Shown here: piece after piece, positions 6,796 through 13,246 of the stretch
Layout of the letters: every line of letters starts with the position of its first letter
Position numbering within the stretch: position 1 is the stretch's first letter
Assembly: GCA_964392615.1 (NCBI GenBank)
Contig: CAYMRB010000285.1
Coordinates: forward strand, 1-13,246
Length of the DNA stretch: 13,246 bases
Origin: CAYMRB01 sp964392615
GTDB lineage: Bacteria > Planctomycetota > UBA8108
Direction of reading: 5' to 3'
Notes under the pieces: model-generated
Database searches by the model: none
What the model was told of the DNA's origin: nothing
The model's input: the letters and a program-made list of their open reading frames with translations, nothing else
Program-made: the position numbers and the translations under genes

Positions 6796-8169
6796 ATGCA
6801 CGGACACGGGCGGACTCGGCGCAGTTTCCTTCGCAGCGTCGCGGGAGCCGTCACGGGCGCTCTCGCGGTACCGACGATCGCGCCGGCGAGCGCTCTGGGG
6901 CTCGGGGCGCTCCCGCCGAGCGAACGCGTGACGGTCGCGCTGGTCGGATCGGGCGGTCGCGGCTTGCACGAGGCCCGGTTCTACACCGCGTCCGACGCGT
7001 GCCAGGTCGTCGCCGTCTGCGATCCGCGGCAAGATCGGAGAACGCACGCGAAGAAGGTCCTCGAAGACCTCTACGCGAAGCGGCGGCCGGACGATGCGTC
7101 GTACCGCGGCATGAAGGCGTTCAACGACTTCCGCGACGTGCTCGCGCGCGACGATATCGACGCCATCCACAACGCGACGCCCGACCACTGGCACGTACCG
7201 ATCACGATCGCCGCCGTGCGCGCGGGCAAGGATATCCAGACCGAGAAGCCCCTCGGCGTCAGCATCGAGCAGGACCTCGCCGCGCGCGCTGCCGTGCGCA
7301 AGCACGAGCGGATCTTCCAATACAGCGCCGAGCGGCGTTCGACGCCGGATGCGCGACACGCGATCGAGCTCGTCGTCAACGGACGCGTCGGCAAGGTGCA
7401 CACGGTCTGGGTCGTCTGCCCCCACTCGCACAGCGGCGGCTCGCCCACGCCGGTGCTGCCGGTGCCACCCGGGTTCGACTACGACCTGTGGCTCGGCCCG
7501 GCGCCGAAGGTGCCCTTCTGTCGCGATCGCTGCCTGGTCTCCAACAACAGGAACGGCATCTTCCACATCCGGGACTACGCGATCGGCTTCATCGCCGGCT
7601 GGGGAGCGCACCCGCTCGACCAGGTGCAGTGGTGGGCCGACAACGTCGGCATGACGATTCCGGTCGAGTACCGCGGCACGGGATCGATTCCGAAGAAGGG
7701 GCTCTTCGACGTCGTCACGCACTGGGACATGCACTGTCGCTACGAAAACGGCGTGCGGATGCGCTTCGTGGACAACCAGACCGCAGCGAAGTATCCGCAG
7801 ATCCCCCGTGTCGCCGGCCGCGCCGACGCGGCGACCTTCGTCGGGACGGAGGGGTGGATCTCGGTGTCATACCAGGGCGTGCGCTCGCACCCGGCGTCGC
7901 TGATCGAGTCGAAGCTCGGGCCGAGCGAGACCCGCTTGATCGACAGCAAATCGCATCAGCTGAGCTGGATCGACGCGATCAAGAAGCGTCAAGACCCGGT
8001 CGGCAATATCGAGAGCGCGGTGCGCTCGGATCTCGTCAGCCACCTGTGCGAGATCGCGGCCCGCACCGGTCGCCCGATTCGGTGGGATCCGAAGAAGGAG
8101 ACCATCGTCGGCGACGAGGATGCGCGCAAGAGGATGTCACGCCCGATGCGCAGCCCCTGGACGCTGTGA
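6796..8169 (+). CDS. Tat-exported Gfo/Idh/MocA-family oxidoreductase
   Basis: A 457-aa NAD(P)-dependent sugar oxidoreductase-family protein with a twin-arginine signal (TRRSFLRSVAGAVTGALA, about residues 7-24), so it is probably folded and loaded with cofactor before export. Seen: a Rossmann strand and glycine loop VALVGSGGRG at 47-56, then VVAVCDPR at 71-78, HNATPDHWH at 125-133, and the family-defining EKPLG at 150-154. The C-terminal domain includes GWGAHPLDQVQWW, matching the substrate-pocket region of exported family members. Length is normal (about 430-470 with signal). Exported relatives include glucose-fructose oxidoreductase and GH109 glycosidases that use tightly bound NAD, so either an oxidoreductase or a redox-type glycosidase is possible. 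It is the first gene of an operon; the lyase gene starts 22 bp after its stop codon. The substrate is unknown. Confidence 0.93.
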   Translation: MHGHGRTRRSFLRSVAGAVTGALAVPTIAPASALGLGALPPSERVTVALVGSGGRGLHEARFYTASDACQVVAVCDPRQDRRTHAKKVLEDLYAKRRPDDASYRGMKAFNDFRDVLARDDIDAIHNATPDHWHVPITIAAVRAGKDIQTEKPLGVSIEQDLAARAAVRKHERIFQYSAERRSTPDARHAIELVVNGRVGKVHTVWVVCPHSHSGGSPTPVLPVPPGFDYDLWLGPAPKVPFCRDRCLVSNNRNGIFHIRDYAIGFIAGWGAHPLDQVQWWADNVGMTIPVEYRGTGSIPKKGLFDVVTHWDMHCRYENGVRMRFVDNQTAAKYPQIPRVAGRADAATFVGTEGWISVSYQGVRSHPASLIESKLGPSETRLIDSKSHQLSWIDAIKKRQDPVGNIESAVRSDLVSHLCEIAARTGRPIRWDPKKETIVGDEDARKRMSRPMRSPWTL

Positions 8170-8182
8170 TCGGGGCGAGCCC

Positions 8183-8189
8183 GGAGGAG
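8183..8189 (+). promoter_or_regulatory. Shine-Dalgarno of the lyase gene
   Basis: GGAGGAG lies within the 22-bp gap after the oxidoreductase stop, two bases before the ATG at 8192. It supports translation from 8192 instead of the upstream in-frame ATG at 8120, which would overlap the preceding gene by 50 bp. Confidence 0.65.
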
Positions 8190-8191
8190 CG

Positions 8192-10621
8192 ATGAGACGA
8201 CGCGATTTCCTGCACGCCGCCGGCGCCGCGAGCGTCGGCGCGGCTTGGCCGTGGAGATTTCTCGACGCGCGGCGGGCTCGTACGGCGGCCGCCGCGTTCA
8301 AGACGCAGCGCACCTCGGCGCGCATGCTGTTTCCGCGCCCGGCCGACGGCGCCGAGCTCGCGATCTCGCCAGTCGGACTGGCGTGGCTGCCGTGTCCCGG
8401 GTCCGCCGGCTATCGCGTCGAGATTCGCGATCAGAAGGACCGCGAGGTCTATCGCCGCGACATCGGCGCCGGCCCGGTGCACTTGCCGAATCGCGTGCTC
8501 CCCGCGGGTGAGTACACGTGGGACGTCGTCGCGCTCGACGCGCAGGGAAGGGACATCGCGCGACACGGTGCGCGGTCGTTCACCATCGCGCGGCAAGCCG
8601 TCGAGTTGCCCTGGATCGAGCCCGCCGAGCTCCTGCGCCGCGTGCCGGCGGAACATCCGCGCGTTCTGTATCCGCATGCAGAGCTCGAACAGCTGCGAGC
8701 GACGCTCAACTCGACGCGAGCGAAGGCCTGGCGCGCATGCCGCTCGAAGGCCGATCGCGCTCTGCGCAAGGGGCCGCCCGAGTTTCCGACATATCACCGC
8801 GAGAAAGACGCACGCGTCCGACGCCTCGAGTACCTCGCTTACTTCCGTTACTTCCGCGGCTTCGTCGACGGCGCGCTGATGGACCTGTCGCTCGCCTACC
8901 TGTTCAGCGAAGAGAAGAAGTACGCGGACGCCGCGAAGAGGATCCTTCTCGAGATCGCGTCGTGGCCGACGGCCGACGACGACGTGACGTCGGTCAGCGC
9001 GCGCTGGGGAGACGAGGCCGGCCTGTCGTTCTCGAAGTGCGCGCACATCGCCTACGACTGGCTCTATCCGGCGTTCGACGATGGCGAGCGCGAGATCGTC
9101 GCGAAGATGTGTCGCGAACGCGCGGGGCAGACCTACCGCCGGCTGAAACGGCACGACTACCTGACGAATCCCGGCGAAAGCCACGAGGGGCGACTGATCG
9201 CCTACCTGACCGACATGGCGCTGGCTCTCGCCGGCGAGACGCCCGACGCGGAGGTCTGGCTCGATTACTCGTTAAAAGCGCTGACGACGATCTACCCGCA
9301 CTGGGCCGGCGTCAACGGAGGCTGGGCCGAAGGGACCGCCTACGGCCTCTGGTACAACACGTTCTACATCCCCGCGTTCGAGAGCCTGCGCAAGCTGACG
9401 GGCTACGATCTGTGGCAGCGGCCGTTCTTCAGCCAGGCGCGATACTTCTTTCTCTACTGCACCGCAAACCACGGCGAGATCCGCCCGTTCGGCGATGCGG
9501 CGGAAAGCGGCGGCCCCGGCGTGTCCGGCGGCAGCGGCTACGCGGACCTGATGTCGTTTCACGCGCACCGCTTCGACGACCCGCACGTCGGCTGGTGGGT
9601 ACGGCAGATTCCGGGCTACAGCGGCCGCAAGAGCGGCTTCTTCGCGCTGCTCCACCCCGACGAGCTACCGGCGCAGCCGCCGCGCGACCTGCCGAATGCG
9701 CGCGTCTTCGAAAGCGTCGGCTGGGCGGGGCTGCACAGCGACCTGTCCCGTCCCGAGCGCGACACCTGCCTGATCTTCAAGAGCAGCCCATACGGCAGCC
9801 ACTCGCACAGCCATGCCGATCAGAACGCCTTCGCGATCATGAAGGGAGGCGCCGCGCTCGCGATCCCGTCGGGGTACTACGGTCCATCCTACGGTTCGCC
9901 GCACCACGCGCGCTGGACGCGCTCGACGCAGGCGAACAATTGCGTGCTCGTCGACGGCCAAGGGCAGATCATGCGCTCGCCGATCGGCGGATCGATCGCC
10001 GCGTTCGAGGAGGCACCGGGCCACGCGTACGTCGCAGGCGACGCGACGCCGGCATACGGCGGCAAGCTGACGCGCTGCGTGCGCCGCATCCTGTTCCTGC
10101 GTCCGGGTCTGTTCCTGCTGCTCGACGAGATCGAGGCGCCTCGCGCGGCGCGCTTCCAGTGGCTGCTGCACGCGTTCGACGAGATGGTGCTGCGCGGTAG
10201 CCGGGTCACGTCGCGTCGACGCGGCGCGAAGCTCGACGTGCACCTCGCGTGTCGACACCGGCTCGAGATCACGCAGACCGACGAGTTCGGAACGGAGTAC
10301 AACGAGGGCACCCCCGCGAAGTACCACAGGGAGAAGCCGAACCACTGGCACGTCACCGCCAGCACTGTGGAGAAAGCGCAGCGCACGCGCATCGCCGCGG
10401 TGATGGTCGTCGACGAGGCTGCTGAGCGTTTGGAGTTCACCGTGCGCGAGGAGAGCGGCTGGCTGGGCGCCGTCGCGGCGTCGAAAGGGGCGGCGAAAGT
10501 CGAAGGCTGGATCCGCGTCGACGAGACAGCCCGACGCCCCGAGCGCCTCGATGGTGAGGACCTCGAGGAACGCGCGAACATGTGGGGGCGCGATCGCAGC
10601 GGCGCGATCTTCGTGCGGTGA
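8192..10621 (+). CDS. Exported DUF4962/heparinase II/III-family polysaccharide lyase
   Basis: An 809-aa protein with a Tat-like N-terminus (RRRDFLHAAG). Then comes an Ig/Fn3-like domain at about 45-135 (LFPRPADGAELAISP to GEYTWDVVALD), an alpha/alpha-toroid domain at about 150-510, and a beta-sandwich heparinase II/III domain at about 520-800. Together these match DUF4962 plus Hepar_II_III, as in PL15-type exo-lyases; these cleave uronic-acid polysaccharides by beta-elimination in the periplasm or at the surface. Candidate catalytic groups are visible: N326 and H331 in TNPGESHEG, Y384 in GGWAEGTAYGLWY, and the H537/H539/H541 cluster leading into HADQNAF, a family hallmark. Both the fold order and the key residues look intact, so an active enzyme is likely. 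Substrate (alginate, heparin-like, pectic or another uronate polymer) cannot be told from family alone. It is co-transcribed with the Gfo/Idh gene. Confidence 0.91.
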   Translation: MRRRDFLHAAGAASVGAAWPWRFLDARRARTAAAAFKTQRTSARMLFPRPADGAELAISPVGLAWLPCPGSAGYRVEIRDQKDREVYRRDIGAGPVHLPNRVLPAGEYTWDVVALDAQGRDIARHGARSFTIARQAVELPWIEPAELLRRVPAEHPRVLYPHAELEQLRATLNSTRAKAWRACRSKADRALRKGPPEFPTYHREKDARVRRLEYLAYFRYFRGFVDGALMDLSLAYLFSEEKKYADAAKRILLEIASWPTADDDVTSVSARWGDEAGLSFSKCAHIAYDWLYPAFDDGEREIVAKMCRERAGQTYRRLKRHDYLTNPGESHEGRLIAYLTDMALALAGETPDAEVWLDYSLKALTTIYPHWAGVNGGWAEGTAYGLWYNTFYIPAFESLRKLTGYDLWQRPFFSQARYFFLYCTANHGEIRPFGDAAESGGPGVSGGSGYADLMSFHAHRFDDPHVGWWVRQIPGYSGRKSGFFALLHPDELPAQPPRDLPNARVFESVGWAGLHSDLSRPERDTCLIFKSSPYGSHSHSHADQNAFAIMKGGAALAIPSGYYGPSYGSPHHARWTRSTQANNCVLVDGQGQIMRSPIGGSIAAFEEAPGHAYVAGDATPAYGGKLTRCVRRILFLRPGLFLLLDEIEAPRAARFQWLLHAFDEMVLRGSRVTSRRRGAKLDVHLACRHRLEITQTDEFGTEYNEGTPAKYHREKPNHWHVTASTVEKAQRTRIAAVMVVDEAAERLEFTVREESGWLGAVAASKGAAKVEGWIRVDETARRPERLDGEDLEERANMWGRDRSGAIFVR

Positions 10622-10638
10622 GTCGACGACGAAGATCG
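10605..10638. terminator. Candidate bidirectional terminator hairpin between convergent genes
   Basis: CGATCTTCGT at 10605-10614 is the exact reverse complement of 10629-10638, separated by a 14-base loop. It spans the stop codon of the lyase gene and faces the end of the second PQQ-like gene, 20 bp away. There is no T-tract on either side, so it is not a textbook intrinsic terminator; its place between two convergent genes is the main support. Confidence 0.35.
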
Positions 10639-10657
10639 AAGCAGGCGCCGATCGCGA

Positions 10658-11932
10658 TCAGCGCTTCGTATCAGCGCCGACGCTCAGGCACTTGAGAAGC
10701 CCCTGCGCGTTGCGAACATACAGGCGACCGTTCGCGAGCGCCGGCGGCGTCCAGCATCTTCCTCTGAGCACGCGAGCCCGTGCGATGGGCGCGAAGCGCT
10801 GCGGGTCGGCGCGCGCGATGACGAGCTCGCCCTTGCCGTCGAGGATGACCAGCGCGCCCCCCGCCGAGAGAATCGATCCCGCCGGGAAGTCCCGCTGCTG
10901 CCAGCGCAGCTCTCCGCTCGGAACGTGGACGCAGCGAAACCCCGGACGCCGCGCGTGGTGGCCGCTGAAGCCGTAGATGTGCTCGCCGACGAGGACCGGC
11001 GGGGCCATGTGCGTGAAGATCGCGCGCGTCTTCCAGCGCACGGCGACGCTCGCGCCATCCGGCTCGAGACATGCTGCGCCGAGGTCGTAGGTCGAGATGA
11101 GAATGCGGCGACCGCTGACGATCGGGTCGGCATTGTTGTTGTCGTAACCCGTGCGCCACGGGTGGCGCCAGCCGACGCGACCGCTCGACGGATCGACGCC
11201 GACGAGCTCGTTGCCGGCAAAGACCAGCACGGAGTCCGCCGTCGCGCCCGCCGGTCGATAGAGGATCGGGCTGGCGTATCCCGCATCCTTCTTGCCGCTC
11301 GACCACACGGTCTTGCCGGTGCGGCGATCGAGCGCCATACCCGCCGGCCCGACGTTCAGGATGATCCGGTCGTTCCAGACGAGAGGCGACCCCGCGAGCC
11401 CCCACTCGTTCGGTCGGACGCCTGCCTCGCGCTTCAAATCGCGCTTCCAGACGACGTCGCCCGACCTCGCGTCGAGACACAGCGTCATGCCCTGCTTGTC
11501 GATCGTGTACACGCGCCCGCCGGCGACCGTCGGTGTCGCGCCCGGCCCGCCCTCGTGCAGATCGTCGCCGAGCTCTGCCTCGTACTCGCGCTTCCAGAGC
11601 ACGACGCCGCCATCGACATCGAGACACCAGACGACGTCCTTGCCGCGGACGTGTCCGGCGGTGTACGCACGGCCCTCACTCACAGAAACCGACGCGAAGC
11701 CGATGCCGACCTGCGCCTCCCACGCGACCTCGGGGCCCGTTGCCGGCCAACGAGTCGCGTCGATCGCCTCCGTCGACACGCCGTCGCGAGTCGGGCCGCG
11801 CCACTGCGGCCAGTCCGCGGCACGCGCGAGGGTCGGGCCCGACGCGATCAGCACGAGCCAGATCGCCAGTCGATCGATCGACCACACCGAGGGACGAACG
11901 ACACGCGGAGACTCGAAATGCGGGGCAATCAT
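10658..11932 (-). CDS. Exported PQQ-like beta-propeller repeat protein
   Basis: A 424-aa secreted beta-propeller, distinct in sequence from the other propeller in the window. A hydrophobic signal (AIWLVLIASGPTLARA, about 23-38) is followed at once by ADWPQWRGPTRDGVS, the signature seen at the mature start of this protein class. Blade repeats include WCLDVDGGVVLW, LCLDARSGDVVW, ALDRRTGKTVW, GVDPSSGRVGW and CVHVPSGELRW. At about 420 aa it is far smaller than catalytic PQQ dehydrogenases, so binding, scaffold or unknown function is more likely. The start is uncertain. The ATG at 11932 has no visible Shine-Dalgarno, the ATG at 11986 adds a second hydrophobic stretch, and a GTG at 11887 would give a more compact signal. 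It converges on the lyase gene with a 36-bp gap and is divergent from the beta-helix gene, so it is probably a separate unit. Confidence 0.88.
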   Translation of the reverse strand: MIAPHFESPRVVRPSVWSIDRLAIWLVLIASGPTLARAADWPQWRGPTRDGVSTEAIDATRWPATGPEVAWEAQVGIGFASVSVSEGRAYTAGHVRGKDVVWCLDVDGGVVLWKREYEAELGDDLHEGGPGATPTVAGGRVYTIDKQGMTLCLDARSGDVVWKRDLKREAGVRPNEWGLAGSPLVWNDRIILNVGPAGMALDRRTGKTVWSSGKKDAGYASPILYRPAGATADSVLVFAGNELVGVDPSSGRVGWRHPWRTGYDNNNADPIVSGRRILISTYDLGAACLEPDGASVAVRWKTRAIFTHMAPPVLVGEHIYGFSGHHARRPGFRCVHVPSGELRWQQRDFPAGSILSAGGALVILDGKGELVIARADPQRFAPIARARVLRGRCWTPPALANGRLYVRNAQGLLKCLSVGADTKR

Positions 11933-11979
11933 GAGTCGAATCGTGACAAGCGGGAGCAAGGACGACAGGCGAACCGACC

Positions 11980-12008
11980 TTGACATCCGACCATCGCAAG
12001 CGCTCGAT
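11980..12008 (+). promoter_or_regulatory. Candidate promoter of the beta-helix gene
   Basis: A perfect -35 hexamer TTGACA lies at 11980-11985 in the 129-bp divergent gap. Seventeen bases later is CTCGAT at 12003-12008, a poor -10 box (2 of 6). The leader would be about 47 bases. Only the -35 element is convincing. Confidence 0.25.
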
Positions 12009-12061
12009 GCAAGAGTCGGAGCCCGGCGACTGGAGCGCCCTGACAGCGAGGAGAGATCGGC

Positions 12062-13246
12062 ATGGACCGACGTCAGTTCGTACGGCGAGGGTTGGGAGTC
12101 GGCGCCGTCGCGGCCCCTCTTGCATGGGTAGGCGGATCGGCAGCGCACGCGCAGGAAGCAGGCTCGGTCGTCGTCGACGTGCGATCGTACGGCGCGCGCG
12201 GCGATGGAAAGGCGGACGACAGCGAAGCGGTTCGCCGCGCCTTGAAGGCGCACGGCGGTGCGGTCTTCTTCCCGCGCGGTGTCTATCGGATTGAACGCTC
12301 GGTGCGCGTCGAGCTGTCCGCGGACGGCACGACCGGTCTCGTCGGTGACGGAACCGCCCGCATCGTGTGCGCGGGGCCAGGACCGGCGTTCCACCTCGTC
12401 GGCACGCACGGCGGCACGGGCGACCCGAAGAGCGTCAAGGCGCCGATCTGGGATCGCGAGCGGTTACCGCTCGTCTCGGGCCTCGAGATCGTCGGCGAGC
12501 ATGCCGAGTCGGTCGGGCTGCGCCTGGAAGGGACGATGCAATCGGTGCTGACCGCGCTCCTCATCCGACGTTGCCGCTACGCGATCCATCTGAGCAAGAG
12601 GAATCGCAACCCGATCATCTCGCACTGTCACATCTACGACAATCGCGAGGTCGGCATCTTCTTCGACCGCGTCAACCTGCACCAGGCCGTCATCGCCGAC
12701 AACCACATCAGCTACAACCCGGTGGCGGGAATCCGGTTCCTCGGCGGCGAGGTGCGCAACGTCCAGATCGTCGGCAACGACATCGAGTACAACTACGGCA
12801 ACGACCGCCATGGAAGCGCCGATATCCTCCTCGACCAGCGCGAACCCGGCTCGTCGTGTCGCGAAGGCACGATCGTGGGCAACACGATTCAGGCGTGCCC
12901 TAGCCCTGGTGGCGCGAACGTGCGCATGCTCGGCGGCGTCGACCATCACAGCGGCGGCCTGTTCGCGATCACGGGCAACCTGATCGGCAGTCAGACCGAC
13001 GCGATCCACCTCGATCGCTGCCGCAGCGTCGCGATCTCGGGCAACTCGCTGTACTCGGCAACAGACCGCACGTTGCAGCTGGAGCGCTCGGCGAACGTGA
13101 CGTTCAGCGGCAACACGATCGACTGGAACCCTCAGCCCGGCGGCAAGAGATACCGCCCCAGCGGTGCGCCCTACGTCGACGGCATCCGCATCCGCGACTG
13201 TGACGGCGTCGTCGTCTCCGGCTCGATCATCGAGAACAGCTTCGCG
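12062..13246 (+). CDS. Tat-exported pectate-lyase-fold (right-handed beta-helix) protein, 3' end outside window
   Basis: An open frame of 395 codons runs from the ATG at 12062 to the last base without a stop, so the C-terminus is missing. A GGAG Shine-Dalgarno lies at 12050-12053, eight bases upstream. The N-terminus MDRRQFVRRGLGVGAVAAPLA is a twin-arginine signal, cleaved probably after SAAHA (about residue 30). Next is VRSYGARGDGKADDSEAVRRAL at about 40-61, the marker of the pectate-lyase-3 beta-helix family, then AVFFPRGVYRI. The rest shows short beta-helix coils with recurring G-N-x-I or N-x-I/L turns, such as IVGNDIEYN, IVGNTIQ, ITGNLIG, ISGNSL and FSGNTIDWN. The family includes polysaccharide lyases, hydrolases, epimerases and non-catalytic tailspike-like proteins. 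No catalytic set can be assigned from the visible part. Its context beside a heparinase II/III-type lyase favours polysaccharide cleavage or binding. Confidence 0.88.
   Translation, partial: MDRRQFVRRGLGVGAVAAPLAWVGGSAAHAQEAGSVVVDVRSYGARGDGKADDSEAVRRALKAHGGAVFFPRGVYRIERSVRVELSADGTTGLVGDGTARIVCAGPGPAFHLVGTHGGTGDPKSVKAPIWDRERLPLVSGLEIVGEHAESVGLRLEGTMQSVLTALLIRRCRYAIHLSKRNRNPIISHCHIYDNREVGIFFDRVNLHQAVIADNHISYNPVAGIRFLGGEVRNVQIVGNDIEYNYGNDRHGSADILLDQREPGSSCREGTIVGNTIQACPSPGGANVRMLGGVDHHSGGLFAITGNLIGSQTDAIHLDRCRSVAISGNSLYSATDRTLQLERSANVTFSGNTIDWNPQPGGKRYRPSGAPYVDGIRIRDCDGVVVSGSIIENSFA

Noticed and set aside
8036..9184. Minus-strand frame of 382 codons opposite the lyase gene
   Set aside because: Arg-rich shadow with no motifs; the plus strand carries the oxidoreductase end and the lyase with intact family residues.
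8518..10200. Second plus-strand frame of 560 codons within the lyase gene
   Set aside because: It is extremely Arg-rich and out of frame with a clear lyase. It is a high-GC shadow, not an overlapping gene.

Overview
The window is high-GC bacterial DNA packed with protein-coding genes on both strands. I see no rRNA, tRNA, CRISPR array or transposase gene. The gene mix is a DUF5916 outer-membrane protein, two signal-peptide-bearing PQQ-like beta-propellers that begin W-P-x-W-R-G-P, a Tat-exported Gfo/Idh/MocA oxidoreductase, a heparinase II/III-family lyase and a pectate-lyase-fold protein. It suits a free-living carbohydrate degrader from Planctomycetota or a similar Gram-negative phylum (Verrucomicrobiota, Acidobacteriota). 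That placement is inference from family content, not a sequence match.

Layout. At the left, a minus-strand pair reads PQQ-like propeller (1735 to 446), then L-rhamnose mutarotase rhaM (409 to 71). Bases 1-70 lie beyond rhaM and hold nothing I can assign. Divergent from this pair is a plus-strand CBM9-like/DUF5916 outer-membrane beta-barrel (1907-3997). It overlaps tail-to-tail by 13 bp with a minus-strand DegT-family PLP aminotransferase (5262 to 3985). Upstream of that, on the same strand, is an alpha/beta-hydrolase esterase lipoprotein (6562 to 5612). The 349-bp gap between these two genes holds a striking noncoding palindromic element. Divergent from the esterase is a two-gene plus-strand operon: Tat-signal Gfo/Idh/MocA oxidoreductase (6796-8169) and Tat-signal DUF4962/heparinase II/III lyase (8192-10621). 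A second PQQ-like propeller (11932 to 10658) converges on it. At the right edge a Tat-signal right-handed beta-helix protein (12062 onward) is cut by the window end and remains open to the last base.

How the genes may work together. Most products appear exported: two or three with Tat-type signals, the others with Sec signals or a lipobox. Together they could bind, cleave and convert an acidic polysaccharide, with a polysaccharide lyase, a beta-helix lyase-like protein, an esterase, an NAD-type sugar oxidoreductase and rhamnose anomer interconversion. A rhamnose- and uronate-containing polymer is a reasonable guess, but no single gene fixes the substrate. No SusC/SusD pair, sulfatase or classical glycoside hydrolase is in view. 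The least explained feature is the intergenic inverted-repeat element around 5361-5503.
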